NCBI RefSeq assembly: GCF_021538615.1
Contig: NZ_JAJHIZ010000003.1
Coordinates: forward strand, 4,278,001-4,342,000
Length of the DNA stretch: 64,000 bases
Source: Niabella agricola
Lineage (GTDB): Bacteria > Bacteroidota > Bacteroidia > Chitinophagales > Chitinophagaceae
Direction: 5' to 3'
Of this stretch, positions 52,526 through 62,041 are shown one piece after another. The translations under genes were made by a program, and so were the position numbers. Positions within the stretch are counted from its first letter, which is position 1, and the number at the start of each line of letters is the position of its first letter. Under the pieces are notes generated by a model. The model was not told where the DNA came from and ran no database searches. It saw nothing but the letters and a program-made list of their open reading frames with translations.

Positions 52526-52654
52526 ACGGGAACAGAATCTAAAACGGAATCCGGCCATCCTGAAAACAGCACAACTGTAATGGAATGAAGGGACGCGTGT
52601 AAAAAAGGGATCTTCAACAGGTCCGGTTCGTTCGATTTAAACCAATATGCTTTT

Positions 52655-53200
52655 ATGTCGCAGCAGCAGGACATTTTGTTGATCTCCCGTTTAAAAGATA
52701 ACGACAGTGCTGCGTTCGATGAACTATATCTGAAATATTTTAAGGTGCTTTGTGCAAATGCCTTTTTGTTTTTAAAAAACGAAAGCGAGGCCAAGGACCT
52801 GGTGCAGACCTTATTCCTGGACATCTGGGAGAAAAAATTATATGAGCATTTTCATAAAGATGTAAAGGGCTACCTTTTTCTTGCAGTAAAAAACCGTTGC
52901 CTGAACTCTATAAAAAGCAGAAAGGTAAAAGATGCCCGGGTGGAATTATTTAACCGGTTTCAGGATGTGCAGCTCCAAAAGCCGGAAGAGCCCGATGATG
53001 GAGCCGACCACCAGGACCGGCTGGAAGCGCTGTTGTCTGATATGAAAGGACAGAAAAAGGCTGCGCTTACTATGGTGTATTTTAAGGAGAAGAAATACAG
53101 CGAAGCTGCGGAGGCGATGGGAATCGGTGTAAATTCTCTGAAAACACATTTAAAAAGTGCGTTGAAAACATTAAGATTAGGAATGAACGGAAAAAAATAA
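52655..53200 (+). CDS. ECF sigma factor of a trans-envelope signalling locus
   Basis: 181 residues. Region 2: 'DSAAFDELYLKYFKVLCANAFLFLKNESEAKDLVQTLFLDIWEKKLYEHFHKDVKGYLFLAVKNRCLNSIKSRK'. Region 4: 'LTMVYFKEKKYSEAAEAMGIGVNSLKTHLKSALKTLR'. The order sigma, FecR-type anti-sigma, SusC with STN domain, SusD is the standard Bacteroidota arrangement. Substrate binding at the transporter is relayed by its STN domain to FecR, which frees this sigma factor to transcribe the locus. It is therefore expected to be partly autoregulated. Confidence 0.93.
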   Translation: MSQQQDILLISRLKDNDSAAFDELYLKYFKVLCANAFLFLKNESEAKDLVQTLFLDIWEKKLYEHFHKDVKGYLFLAVKNRCLNSIKSRKVKDARVELFNRFQDVQLQKPEEPDDGADHQDRLEALLSDMKGQKKAALTMVYFKEKKYSEAAEAMGIGVNSLKTHLKSALKTLRLGMNGKK

Positions 53201-53236
53201 TTAACCCGGTTTGGGTTTTTATTGTATTTATTAAGG

Positions 53237-54379
53237 ATGACCAATGATTACGATAAAATAATTACGCTCTACCTGGAGCATCTGACGGGAACAATCAGCC
53301 CGGAAGATGCGCTGCTGCTGCGTCAGCAACTGCATTCGGAGGAGGCGGTAAAAAAGATCTGGGAACGGTTGGAGCAGGAGGGGCAAACTCCGGAAATGCA
53401 GCGGTTCCTGAGGGATCTGGATCCGCAGGCGGAGCTCCGGAGTTTAAAAGCACGGATGCGTCCCGTTTCAACGGCAGCGATTGGCCATGGCCGCCGGGTG
53501 CGCAGGATCCTCTCAGTGGCCGCTACGCTGCTGCTGGCGGTTGTAGCTGCCTATTTCCTGTTTAAAGAAAAAAGGATCACGAACACGGGCACCATTGCTT
53601 CCCTGATCCGGGAAAACCGGAATGCGGCCAACCTCCGGCTGGCATCAGGAGAATCGATCGATTTGAACCGGACACAGCAGGAATTAAAGCTGGGGCAAAC
53701 GGTACTAAATCTGGATTCCAACAGCCTGGACTTCCGCTCTGCAGATACAGCGGCAAACCTGTTATCCATACCCAGGGGGGGCAATTATAAACTTCATTTA
53801 TCCGACGGAACCGTGGTGACGCTCAATGCTGATTCGAAACTCCGGTTCCCCTTCCGTTTTTGGGGGCAAACCCGGGAAGTGTACCTGGAAGGCGAAGCCT
53901 ATTTTAAAGTGGCCAAAGACCGTAAACATCCCTTTATGGTGCATACACCGCTTACAAACATAGAAGTAATAGGTACGGAATTCAATGTAAATACCTATAA
54001 GACCGGAACTGTTTCTACAGCATTGATCGAAGGAAAAGTCCTTACCGGAACGCCCGGCGGAGTCGCACAGCCTTTGCAGCCCGGCCATGCCGCGGTTTAT
54101 AACACATCCCAGGGGTTTAGGATTGAAGAAGTCGATGTTAATGATGTGACGGCCTGGGTGACAGGCGTGTATTATTTTCACGACCTTCCTTTTCATGAGC
54201 TTGTTACCATGATATCGAGGTCTTATGGGGTAACCATATCTATGGATAATGCTGCGCTCTCCGGAAAATCAGTTTCCGGTATGATGGATAAGAACAATCT
54301 TCCGGAGTTACTGGAGGATCTGAAAACCACGCTGGGGATCAAATATTACTACTCCGGGCAAACGCTGCATATTTATTAG
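53237..54379 (+). CDS. FecR-family anti-sigma factor
   Basis: 380 residues from the ATG at 53237 (the frame also opens at a TTG at 53222). The cytosolic N-terminal part (about 80 residues) binds sigma. A single transmembrane helix follows ('RRILSVAATLLLAVVAAYFLF'). The periplasmic FecR domain contains 'LSIPRGGNYKLHLSDGTVVTLNADSKLRFPFRFWGQTREVYLEGEAYFKVAKDRKHPFMVHTPLTNIEVIGTEFNVNTYKTG', the classical FecR signature, and ends with a DUF4974-like part ('ITAWVTGVYYFHDLPFHELVTMISRSYGVTISM' is close to this region). It receives the signal from the STN domain of the transporter encoded next. Starts 36 bases after the sigma stop. Confidence 0.95.
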   Translation: MTNDYDKIITLYLEHLTGTISPEDALLLRQQLHSEEAVKKIWERLEQEGQTPEMQRFLRDLDPQAELRSLKARMRPVSTAAIGHGRRVRRILSVAATLLLAVVAAYFLFKEKRITNTGTIASLIRENRNAANLRLASGESIDLNRTQQELKLGQTVLNLDSNSLDFRSADTAANLLSIPRGGNYKLHLSDGTVVTLNADSKLRFPFRFWGQTREVYLEGEAYFKVAKDRKHPFMVHTPLTNIEVIGTEFNVNTYKTGTVSTALIEGKVLTGTPGGVAQPLQPGHAAVYNTSQGFRIEEVDVNDVTAWVTGVYYFHDLPFHELVTMISRSYGVTISMDNAALSGKSVSGMMDKNNLPELLEDLKTTLGIKYYYSGQTLHIY

Positions 54380-54621
54380 CTCCCCGGCTTCGGACATTCA
54401 ACCTCCAGCCTTTAACGTTCAGCTTTTAGCCTTCCGGTCTGCGTAAGGTTCGTCAGGTGCATGCCTCACAGATTGGGCGTAGATATGGTGTCCGTATCGG
54501 AATTAGAAAATCATTTTTAAAATTCCGGTTCCTGTATTCACCCGTTTTTATTGTTTATTGTATTTACATAAAAGGGAGTGCTTGTCATCCTCCTGTTTCA
54601 TTCATCGAGTTAAAATGTTTT

Positions 54622-57600
54622 ATGGGTAAACCACACATCAAAACCAGGGTGTTGCGCAGCATAGCGTTGCGATTGCTTTGTTATTGCTGTCTTTCTTTGC
54701 CGGCTGTTTTCAACAGCTTCGCACAGACCGGTTCAGCGCAGCCCTTCATTACAGTACGATTGCAAAGTGCCTCCTTCTATCAGGTATTTCAATCGATTAA
54801 AAAACAAACCGGCTACGTTTTCTTCTACAGCAATCAGGTGCTGAATGATAAAGAAAAAGTAAGCGTTAATTTTCAGGGTGCGCGTTTGGAAACGGTACTG
54901 GACGATTTGTTTCGCAGCCGCGATATTGCTTACCAGGTACGCGGAAAGAAAATATTATTAAGCCGGAAGCCGGAACCGGCTCCGGAGAAAAAAACGGTGG
55001 TGCCGGAGCAAAAGGTCTTCCATCAAAAAGATACCGACCTGGTAAAAGGAATCGTTATTGATGTGGACGGTATACCCATTGCAGGGGCCACCGTTGCCCG
55101 GAAAGGTAATGAAGCAATGGGCACAGCAACCGATGATATGGGGGTATTCCTGGTAGATGCCCGGCCTGGTGATTTGCTGGAAGTATCGATGGTAGGCATG
55201 AATCCGCAGGAAATTGTGATCCCCAATAAAGGCATCGTAAAGGTAACGTTAACGGTAAAGACCGATGCTATGAAGGACGTAGTGGTAACGGGCTACGGAA
55301 AACAATCAAAAATAACGGTTACGGGTGCGGTTTCTTCTGTAAATATGAACGACATGCGCACGCCGGTACCCAATTTAACCAATGCCCTGGCAGGAAAAGT
55401 GGCCGGCGTCATCTCCGTGCAATCCAGTGGGGAGCCGGGGTATGATAATGCTACTTTTACCATTCGCGGTATCGGCAGCTTTACGGGGAGCGTGTCCCCA
55501 CTGATCATTGTGGACGGGGTACAGCGCGATGATGTAAACGGTTCATACGGCGGGGCATTCAATAACATAGACCCCGAAGATGTGGCCAGCATCAGCTTGC
55601 TAAAGGATGCATCTGCTACCGCTATGTATGGGGCAAAAGGCGCGAACGGGGTGCTGATTATTACTACTAAAAGAGGGGTTGCGGGTAAGCCCAAAATCTC
55701 CTTAAAAGCAGAAACGGGGTTAACGGGCTTTGCCTTCCGGCCGGAGATGCTGGATGGAATCAGTTATATGGAACTTTACAATGAAGCACGGAGGAATATG
55801 GGGCTTACCGAAGTGTATACCCCGGACCAGATCCAAAAAACCGCCAGCGGGCTCGATCCGTACATGTATCCCAATGTGAACTGGATAGATGAAGTGTATA
55901 GAAAATATTCCTCGCTGACCAATGTGAACTTAAATGTAACCGGGGGCGGGGAGAATGTCCGTTACTTTGTATCCGGTTCGTTTTACGACCAGGAAGGTCC
56001 TTATAAAGTGCACACCGTTAACAATTACAACCCGAATCTTTCCTTTAAACGGTACGACTTCAGAACCAACCTGGATATCAATATCACCCGTACTACTTTA
56101 ATGCAGCTAAACCTGGGAGCCATGCTCGTGAATCAGCGGTTCCCCGGTATTTCAGCGGGCAATCTCTGGTACCTTACGTTTGCCACCACACCGGTAGGGT
56201 TTCCCATCCAGTACCCGGATGGGAAATGGGCGGGCCCGAGAGATGGAAATAACCCCCTGAATGAAGTACAGAACAATGGCTATTCGAAGGAGTTTCATCC
56301 CACGGTGCAATCTGTATTTACCATTACGCAAAAGTTAGATGCCATTACCCGGGGATTAGCAGCCTACGGCCGTTTTTCCTTTGACAGTTACGGCGAGTTT
56401 GACAACCGCCGCAGGGGAACCAACGATCTGTACCAGGCCCTGGGACGGGATGAAGAGGGTAACCTGGTTTATAGCCAGAACCGGGTAGGGCAGCAGTTTC
56501 TAAACTATTCCCAGGAGGCAAAAGGTGACCGTACCATGTACCTGGAAGCGAATATCAACTACGACCGGTCATTTGGCCCACACCGTTTCGGCGGCATGGT
56601 ACTCTATAATATGCGCAACCACCTGGTAAGCACTGCCGGTACGGCAATCGGTTCCATTCCTTATAAGAACCTGAGTATCGCCGGCCGCATCAATTATGGT
56701 TATCTGGACAAATACCTGCTTGAAGTGAATGCCGGGTATACCGGTTCAGAGAATTTTGAACCCGGTAAACGGTTCGGGTTCTTTCCTTCCGTATCCGGCG
56801 GCTGGGTAGTATCCAAAGAAAAATTCTTTGAAGGCGCATCGGAGATCCTATCGCTTTTGAAGTTCAGGGCTTCCTATGGTGTGGTAGGGAATGATAATAT
56901 CGGCACGGGTGACCGGTTCCCGTACTTTACACAAATGGACGGCAGCCGTGGTACCGGTTTTGGATTGAACGGTGGAGCAGCTGGCGGTATTTCGGAAAGT
57001 GTGATCGGTATCCAGAACCTTACCTGGGAACGTTCTTACAAAACCAACCTGGGTATTGAACTGGGACTATTTAAAAAGATCAATATAACCGCCGATTATT
57101 TTATAGACCACCGGAAAAATATACTGGTAGAGCGGAACACGCTGGCTCATATAGCCGGGTATTATGGATCCCGGGTATTTGCAAACTTAGGAGAAGCCCG
57201 GAATAGAGGGATCGATGGTAATATTGAGTATAACGACCGGCTTGGTAAACTGGGCCTGCGCCTGTATGGCAACGTAACCTATGCTGTAAATAAAGTAATT
57301 TATGCCGATGAACCGCTCCGGCAGAATACTTACCAGGTAAGAGCCGGCCACATGTTTGAAGAATTTACAGGTTATGTTGCCGATGGTTTATTCATAGACC
57401 AAAATGATATCAAGAGCCGTCCCGTGCAGCAATTTGGCGTAGTGGCGCCGGGTGATATCCGTTATAAAGATCTGAACGGAGATAATGTGATTGATGCCAA
57501 TGACTGGACCTACCTGGGTAAATCCTGGTTTCCCAAATGGTTGTATGGTGCCGGTTTTACCGTAAGCTATCACAATTTTGATCTGTCTGCCTTATTCCAG

Positions 57601-58050
57601 GGCATTGCAGATGTGGGCGTGTTGGCCAACGGATATGGCATCAATGGGCTTGGTGCCCCGGGTGTGGGCCCGGTCCCTTTTTCGGGCATGGGGCAGTACC
57701 CGAACAACTCTTTAAGTGTGATCAAAGACCGCTGGACGCCGGATAATCCCCGACAGGATGCGGCCTATCCGCGTCTGACCATTGCCGGCACCGGGGATAA
57801 TAATTATCTCAACAGCTCCTGGTGGCTGAAGGACGGTTCCTACCTGCGTTTGAAGCAGGCTTCAATAGGGTATAATTTTTCCTCCAATAAAATGAAACAG
57901 ATCGGTCTCAGCTCCCTTTATGTATATGTGGGCGGACAAAACCTGTTTACCTTCTCCAAGTTTAAAATATGGGACCCGGAGCTGGGATCCAATGGCGCCA
58001 AATACCCGATCACCAAAATGGGCACTTTTGGGATCAGGGCCTTGTTTTAA
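54622..58050 (+). CDS. SusC-family transporter with N-terminal STN signalling domain
   Basis: 1142 residues from the ATG at 54622. The longer frame (to 54457) adds 55 residues without a credible signal peptide, whereas the signal peptide here ends 'SFAQ'. Domains in order: STN/secretin-like signalling domain ('FITVRLQSASFYQVFQSIKKQTGYVFFYSNQVL', 'ETVLDDLFRSRDIAYQVRGKKILLSRK'), carboxypeptidase-regulatory-like domain ('VKGIVIDVDGIPIAGATVARKG'), TonB-box-like 'MKDVVVTGYGKQSKITVTGAVSSV', plug ('ASISLLKDASATAMYGAKGANGVLIITTKRG'), barrel to 'GTFGIRALF'. It both imports substrate and activates the FecR/sigma pair upstream. Same subgroup as the SusC at 39063, which lacks the STN domain. Confidence 0.96.
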   Translation: MGKPHIKTRVLRSIALRLLCYCCLSLPAVFNSFAQTGSAQPFITVRLQSASFYQVFQSIKKQTGYVFFYSNQVLNDKEKVSVNFQGARLETVLDDLFRSRDIAYQVRGKKILLSRKPEPAPEKKTVVPEQKVFHQKDTDLVKGIVIDVDGIPIAGATVARKGNEAMGTATDDMGVFLVDARPGDLLEVSMVGMNPQEIVIPNKGIVKVTLTVKTDAMKDVVVTGYGKQSKITVTGAVSSVNMNDMRTPVPNLTNALAGKVAGVISVQSSGEPGYDNATFTIRGIGSFTGSVSPLIIVDGVQRDDVNGSYGGAFNNIDPEDVASISLLKDASATAMYGAKGANGVLIITTKRGVAGKPKISLKAETGLTGFAFRPEMLDGISYMELYNEARRNMGLTEVYTPDQIQKTASGLDPYMYPNVNWIDEVYRKYSSLTNVNLNVTGGGENVRYFVSGSFYDQEGPYKVHTVNNYNPNLSFKRYDFRTNLDINITRTTLMQLNLGAMLVNQRFPGISAGNLWYLTFATTPVGFPIQYPDGKWAGPRDGNNPLNEVQNNGYSKEFHPTVQSVFTITQKLDAITRGLAAYGRFSFDSYGEFDNRRRGTNDLYQALGRDEEGNLVYSQNRVGQQFLNYSQEAKGDRTMYLEANINYDRSFGPHRFGGMVLYNMRNHLVSTAGTAIGSIPYKNLSIAGRINYGYLDKYLLEVNAGYTGSENFEPGKRFGFFPSVSGGWVVSKEKFFEGASEILSLLKFRASYGVVGNDNIGTGDRFPYFTQMDGSRGTGFGLNGGAAGGISESVIGIQNLTWERSYKTNLGIELGLFKKINITADYFIDHRKNILVERNTLAHIAGYYGSRVFANLGEARNRGIDGNIEYNDRLGKLGLRLYGNVTYAVNKVIYADEPLRQNTYQVRAGHMFEEFTGYVADGLFIDQNDIKSRPVQQFGVVAPGDIRYKDLNGDNVIDANDWTYLGKSWFPKWLYGAGFTVSYHNFDLSALFQGIADVGVLANGYGINGLGAPGVGPVPFSGMGQYPNNSLSVIKDRWTPDNPRQDAAYPRLTIAGTGDNNYLNSSWWLKDGSYLRLKQASIGYNFSSNKMKQIGLSSLYVYVGGQNLFTFSKFKIWDPELGSNGAKYPITKMGTFGIRALF

Positions 58051-58073
58051 ATCACGCTTAATTTGAATCTATC

Positions 58074-59936
58074 ATGAATAAGTTTTTATATCCCTTCTTT
58101 ATTTGCTGCACGGCGCTCCTGCTGGGAGGCTGTGCAAAATACTTAGATGAAAAGCCGGACAACCTGCTGACCTCTGATCTGATCTGGCAAAAAAGATCCA
58201 CAACAGAATCTTACCTGAACCAGGTATACAGCCGTGTGATCCTTCAGCCGGATGACTACACCACGCTGGGAGGCAGCGATGAAACTTCCTGCAGCCTCCC
58301 CAATGTTGATATCCGGAAAATGGTAACGGGCAACTGGAGCGTGCAGAGTAATTACTGGAATTACTGGCCCACTTATTATGCAGGCATCCGCCAATCCATT
58401 GTGTTTGATCAGAACATTGATAAAGTACCTTCGGCGGAGCTGAGCGATGCTTTAAAACAACAGTATAAAAGCGAAGCGCTGTTTTTACGAGGATGGTTTT
58501 ACTGGCGGCTCCTGCGTCAGTACGGCCCCTTTGTATTGCTGAGAGGTACATTGGGCCTGGATGAAAATTACAGCCAGTATACCCGTGCGCCTTTTGATTC
58601 CTGTGTGGCGGAGATCAACCGTTTAATGGACCGGGCAGCAGCAGGACTTCCTGCAGCTTGGGCCAGTACTTCCAATTATGGAAGAGCCACCAAGGGTGCC
58701 TGTTGGACTGTAAAGGCACAGCTGGCCTTACTGGCAGCAAGCCCGCTATGGAATGGCAACCCGATGTTTGCCGGCTTTAAGAACCATGACGGCACGGCTC
58801 TTGCTCCGCTGGCATATGATGCCGCCAAATGGAAAGTGGCCGCAGACGCGGCAAAAGCGGTAATTGATCTGGATACCTATAAACTATACCGGAATACAGA
58901 TGACGGGGATGGCAATTTTGATCCGCTGGTTTCTTACCGCAATGTATTTGTTTCCAACTGGAACAAGGAGATTATTTTTTCATCCAACCTGGCCGGGCAT
59001 GAGTGGATATGGGGAATGGAAGTGCGGTGCGCCCCGGGGCCTGCGGGCTTTAATATGCAATGCGCCACCCAAAATGTAGTAGATGCTTTTTATATGCGCA
59101 ATGGCCGCACCATCGATGATCCCGGCTCCGGTTATACGGAACAGGGACTTGTTCAGCAGGACGACCCCGCTCAATGGGGCACCGCAAAAGACGGGGTGAA
59201 CCGTGGTTATGTGAAAGGCAACAGCAACATGTATGCAGGTCGCGAAGCCCGGTTTTATGCATCGGTTATGTACAACGGCAAGCCGGCCGTGGCTGCGCCC
59301 ACAACGGACGACCGGAACTATTTTTCTTCAACACAAAATATAGACGGGCGTGGAAGAACAGAGTTTTACTACTCGGGAAAATCGGGTGCCCCGGTTACCA
59401 ACCGCCCGGATATGACCGGCTACCTGGTGCAGAAATATGTGAGTCCTGCCAGCAATATCCGTAACAGCCAGGTTTCGTACCGCCCGTATATTCATATGCG
59501 GTATGCCGAAATACTGCTGGATTATATTGAAGCACTGAACGAATACGATCCGGCCAACCCGGATATCTTAAAATACCTGAACGCCATTTGGTCGAGAGCT
59601 GGTTTGCCGGCGTTTGAAACGGTTTATCCCGGTTCTGTGGGCAACCAGGAAGCCATGCGGAAAGTGATACTGCGCGAACGGCAAATCGAATTATGTTTTG
59701 AAGGCGACCGTTATTTTACGTTGGTGCGCCGGCTGATGATGAACGATCCCAAACAACTGGCCATTTACCGGATGAATGTAAATGCCAATGACAACAACCA
59801 GGGTTTTGGGTTTACGGATTTTTATAACCGTAATTTATTTGAAACCCGGTATTGGGTCAATAAAATGTATTTGTTCCCTATTTCACAAACGGAAATGGAT
59901 AATGCCAAGGGGTTGGTGCAGAACCCCGGGTGGTAA
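58074..59936 (+). CDS. SusD/RagB-family lipoprotein (third locus)
   Basis: 620 residues, lipoprotein signal 'LLLGGCAKYLDEKPDNLLT'. SusD features: 'SEALFLRGWFYWRLLRQYGPFVLLRG', 'YIHMRYAEILLDYIEALNEYDPANPDILKYLNAIWSRAGLP', 'ILRERQIELCFEGDRYFTLVRR' and the end 'YLFPISQTEMDNAKGLVQNPGW'. Lid of the SusC transporter encoded 23 bases upstream; substrate unknown. Confidence 0.95.
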   Translation: MNKFLYPFFICCTALLLGGCAKYLDEKPDNLLTSDLIWQKRSTTESYLNQVYSRVILQPDDYTTLGGSDETSCSLPNVDIRKMVTGNWSVQSNYWNYWPTYYAGIRQSIVFDQNIDKVPSAELSDALKQQYKSEALFLRGWFYWRLLRQYGPFVLLRGTLGLDENYSQYTRAPFDSCVAEINRLMDRAAAGLPAAWASTSNYGRATKGACWTVKAQLALLAASPLWNGNPMFAGFKNHDGTALAPLAYDAAKWKVAADAAKAVIDLDTYKLYRNTDDGDGNFDPLVSYRNVFVSNWNKEIIFSSNLAGHEWIWGMEVRCAPGPAGFNMQCATQNVVDAFYMRNGRTIDDPGSGYTEQGLVQQDDPAQWGTAKDGVNRGYVKGNSNMYAGREARFYASVMYNGKPAVAAPTTDDRNYFSSTQNIDGRGRTEFYYSGKSGAPVTNRPDMTGYLVQKYVSPASNIRNSQVSYRPYIHMRYAEILLDYIEALNEYDPANPDILKYLNAIWSRAGLPAFETVYPGSVGNQEAMRKVILRERQIELCFEGDRYFTLVRRLMMNDPKQLAIYRMNVNANDNNQGFGFTDFYNRNLFETRYWVNKMYLFPISQTEMDNAKGLVQNPGW

Positions 59937-59983
59937 CCCCGACTTTTTAATGCAGTTAAACTGTGGTCTTTAATAAAAACGAT

Positions 59984-61300
59984 ATGCAAAAAAAATATAT
60001 TACTTCTATAGCAATAGCCGGGTATATAATAGTATCGGTTCTTTTTACCGCCTGTAAAAAAAATAGTACAGACGCGGGCGGCGGCTCTGTAAGTATTGAA
60101 AGCTTTACACCCACGCAGGGAGGCAGCACAACGGAAATGCTGATTAGCGGGAAGAACTTCAGTGCAGATACTTCCAGACTCGCCGTATCCATCAATGGAC
60201 GGCGCCTGAAGATCATTGCGGCCAATGATCACCAGATCATGGCGATTGTTCCCAAAAAAACAGGCTCAGGCCCGGTTACGGTAACAGTGGACGGGCAAAC
60301 CGCAACCAGTACAGGTGTTTTCACTTATCAATATGTGCATGTTGTTTCTACGCTGGCAGGAAGCGGAACACCGGGCTTTGCAAACGGAAATGGAACCAAT
60401 GCCGAATTTCATTTCTCGGACCCGGTGAACAACTGGATCCGTGCTTCGGGTATTGTGGTAGACCGGTCTTTAAACGTATATGTGACGGATGCGGGAAATA
60501 ATTGTATCCGCAAGATCGATTCCGCCGGTAATGTATCCGTATTTGCAGGATCACCGGGTAACCCGGGGCACGCCGACGGCAAAGGCACCGGTGCAAAGTT
60601 TTACTGGCCTTTTTCTTTAGGGCTCGACGCAGACGATAATGTATACTGTGTGGATGCGATTAACTGGGATATCCGTAAAATTACACCGGATGGAACCGCT
60701 ACCACCATTGCCTGGACAAAGAACGAGCCCTGGAATATGACCGTAAATAAAGCAACAGGAGATATTTATTATTCAAATATATGGGCATCCCAGATATACC
60801 GGTTAAAAAAAGACCAGTCCTTTCATGATGTGATCGCGGGGGGCTTTACATGGGCCACGGGTCTTGCCTGCGACCCTGACGGAAACATTTATACGGTAGG
60901 AATGGGAAACCAGGCGGTATGGAGAATTGAGGCAAATACATGGAAGACATCCATCATCGCCGGGGCAACGAACAATGAAGCGGGGTACGTGAACGGTATT
61001 GGTACCGCTGCGCGCTTTGTTAATCCCTGGGGGTTAGCCGCTGATGATGCGGGCAATTTATACGTAGCCGGAAATGGAACGGGCGATGGCGGCGCAAACG
61101 CCGACCAGTCGATCCGGTTTATAAAAGCCGGTACCCGGGAGGTAAGTACTTTTGCCGGAAGCGGTACGCCCGGTTTTACTAACGGAGTAGGTGGGGCGGC
61201 CACGTTCTCTGGTCCCATCGGTGTGGCAGTAGATAAGAATGGTGCTGTATATGTATTGGACAAAACCAATAATGCTGTAAGGAAGATTATTTCTGAATAG
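59984..61300 (+). CDS. Lipoprotein with IPT/TIG domain and NHL repeats
   Basis: 438 residues from the ATG at 59984; an upstream GTG start is less likely. Signal 'AGYIIVSVLFTACKK' with a lipidated cysteine. An IPT/TIG Ig-like domain ('VSIESFTPTQGGSTTEMLISGKNFSADTSRLAVSINGRRLKI') is followed by NHL-type propeller repeats ('TLAGSGTPGFANGNGTNAEFHFSDPVN', 'GIVVDRSLNVYVTDAGNNCIRKIDSAGNVSVFAGSPGNPGHADGKGTGAKF', 'GVAVDKNGAVYVLDKTNNAVRKI'). Such IPT-NHL lipoproteins often follow SusD genes and are thought to bind glycan at the surface. Last gene of the sigma-controlled locus. Confidence 0.88.
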   Translation: MQKKYITSIAIAGYIIVSVLFTACKKNSTDAGGGSVSIESFTPTQGGSTTEMLISGKNFSADTSRLAVSINGRRLKIIAANDHQIMAIVPKKTGSGPVTVTVDGQTATSTGVFTYQYVHVVSTLAGSGTPGFANGNGTNAEFHFSDPVNNWIRASGIVVDRSLNVYVTDAGNNCIRKIDSAGNVSVFAGSPGNPGHADGKGTGAKFYWPFSLGLDADDNVYCVDAINWDIRKITPDGTATTIAWTKNEPWNMTVNKATGDIYYSNIWASQIYRLKKDQSFHDVIAGGFTWATGLACDPDGNIYTVGMGNQAVWRIEANTWKTSIIAGATNNEAGYVNGIGTAARFVNPWGLAADDAGNLYVAGNGTGDGGANADQSIRFIKAGTREVSTFAGSGTPGFTNGVGGAATFSGPIGVAVDKNGAVYVLDKTNNAVRKIISE

Positions 61301-62041
61301 ACAGTGAGAATATGATGATCTTAGTTGTGCCGGCAGGCATTAGACACACGAATATTTTAGGTTTCTAAGGAGTATCTGGTTGTAACGGAATACAATGACT
61401 CATTGCGGCATCTTGTATACATTGGTATGCAAGTTGTCGCATTTTTTATGCAGTAGCGTTTTGCAGATGAACAGGTTTTCTGCTACAGTGCCATTAGTAA
61501 TAATAGTGGATCGTATTGCAAAAACACATACGCTAAATCCGGATACCGGCTTCCGGAAAAAAAATAATAGACAGGAAAGAAAAATATATTTTTTTCTTAA
61601 AAATTTTTTCTATTTTGTGCATGATTCGACCTTGAACATTTGTTTTCGATTGCATAAACTAAAATTGAAAATATAAAACAACGATGTGCTGCCCGTTAAG
61701 CCGGCTGTTTTTTTGATTAGATGAAACGAAGCAGAAGCGGTAAATATAACTCTGCTTTTGTTTGGATGTGTTGCTCCTGTTTATTTAAACGAATAAACAG
61801 AAAAGGCAACGTAGATGGTTGAAAGCATCCGAAAATGGTGATACTGCCATGTCTGAAAAATGACGGGAAGTCTTGCCTGGGTATCGTATGCTCCTATAGA
61901 GAGACCTGTAATTAAACCACAAACAAAAACTTAAACCATAAATTAAAACGATTCATGGCTGGGAAACATATGCTGCGCTGAGCTGATCGCGGCGTTTTTA
62001 GGCAACTCTAATTTGTACTTCATCTTTAAGCTAATTTAACT
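61301..62041. other. Gene-free stretch before the fourth susC-type gene
   Basis: About 740 bases, A+T-rich, without a convincing gene. A 93-codon frame at 61395-61676 looks like chance. A near-palindrome CTTGTATAC/GTATGCAAG (61412-61433, 8 of 9 pairs) is present. No clear TTTG-N19-TAnnTTTG promoter was found, although TATTTTG (from 61613) is close to a -7 box. Confidence 0.6.

Larger units (their letters stand above)
52108..52654. other. Structured gene-free stretch before the sigma gene
   Basis: About 550 bases without a supported gene. It holds a 36-base perfect inverted repeat (52192-52227), a -7-like box (52242-52249), an intrinsic terminator (52280-52317), a further hairpin (52376-52395) and a second -7-like box (TATATTTG, 52518-52525) before the sigma ATG. 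Confidence 0.7.

Noticed and set aside
61395..61676. 93-codon frame between the NHL lipoprotein and the fourth susC-type gene
   Set aside because: Its translation has no domain or signal pattern, and A+T-rich sequence gives its lysine/phenylalanine-rich end.
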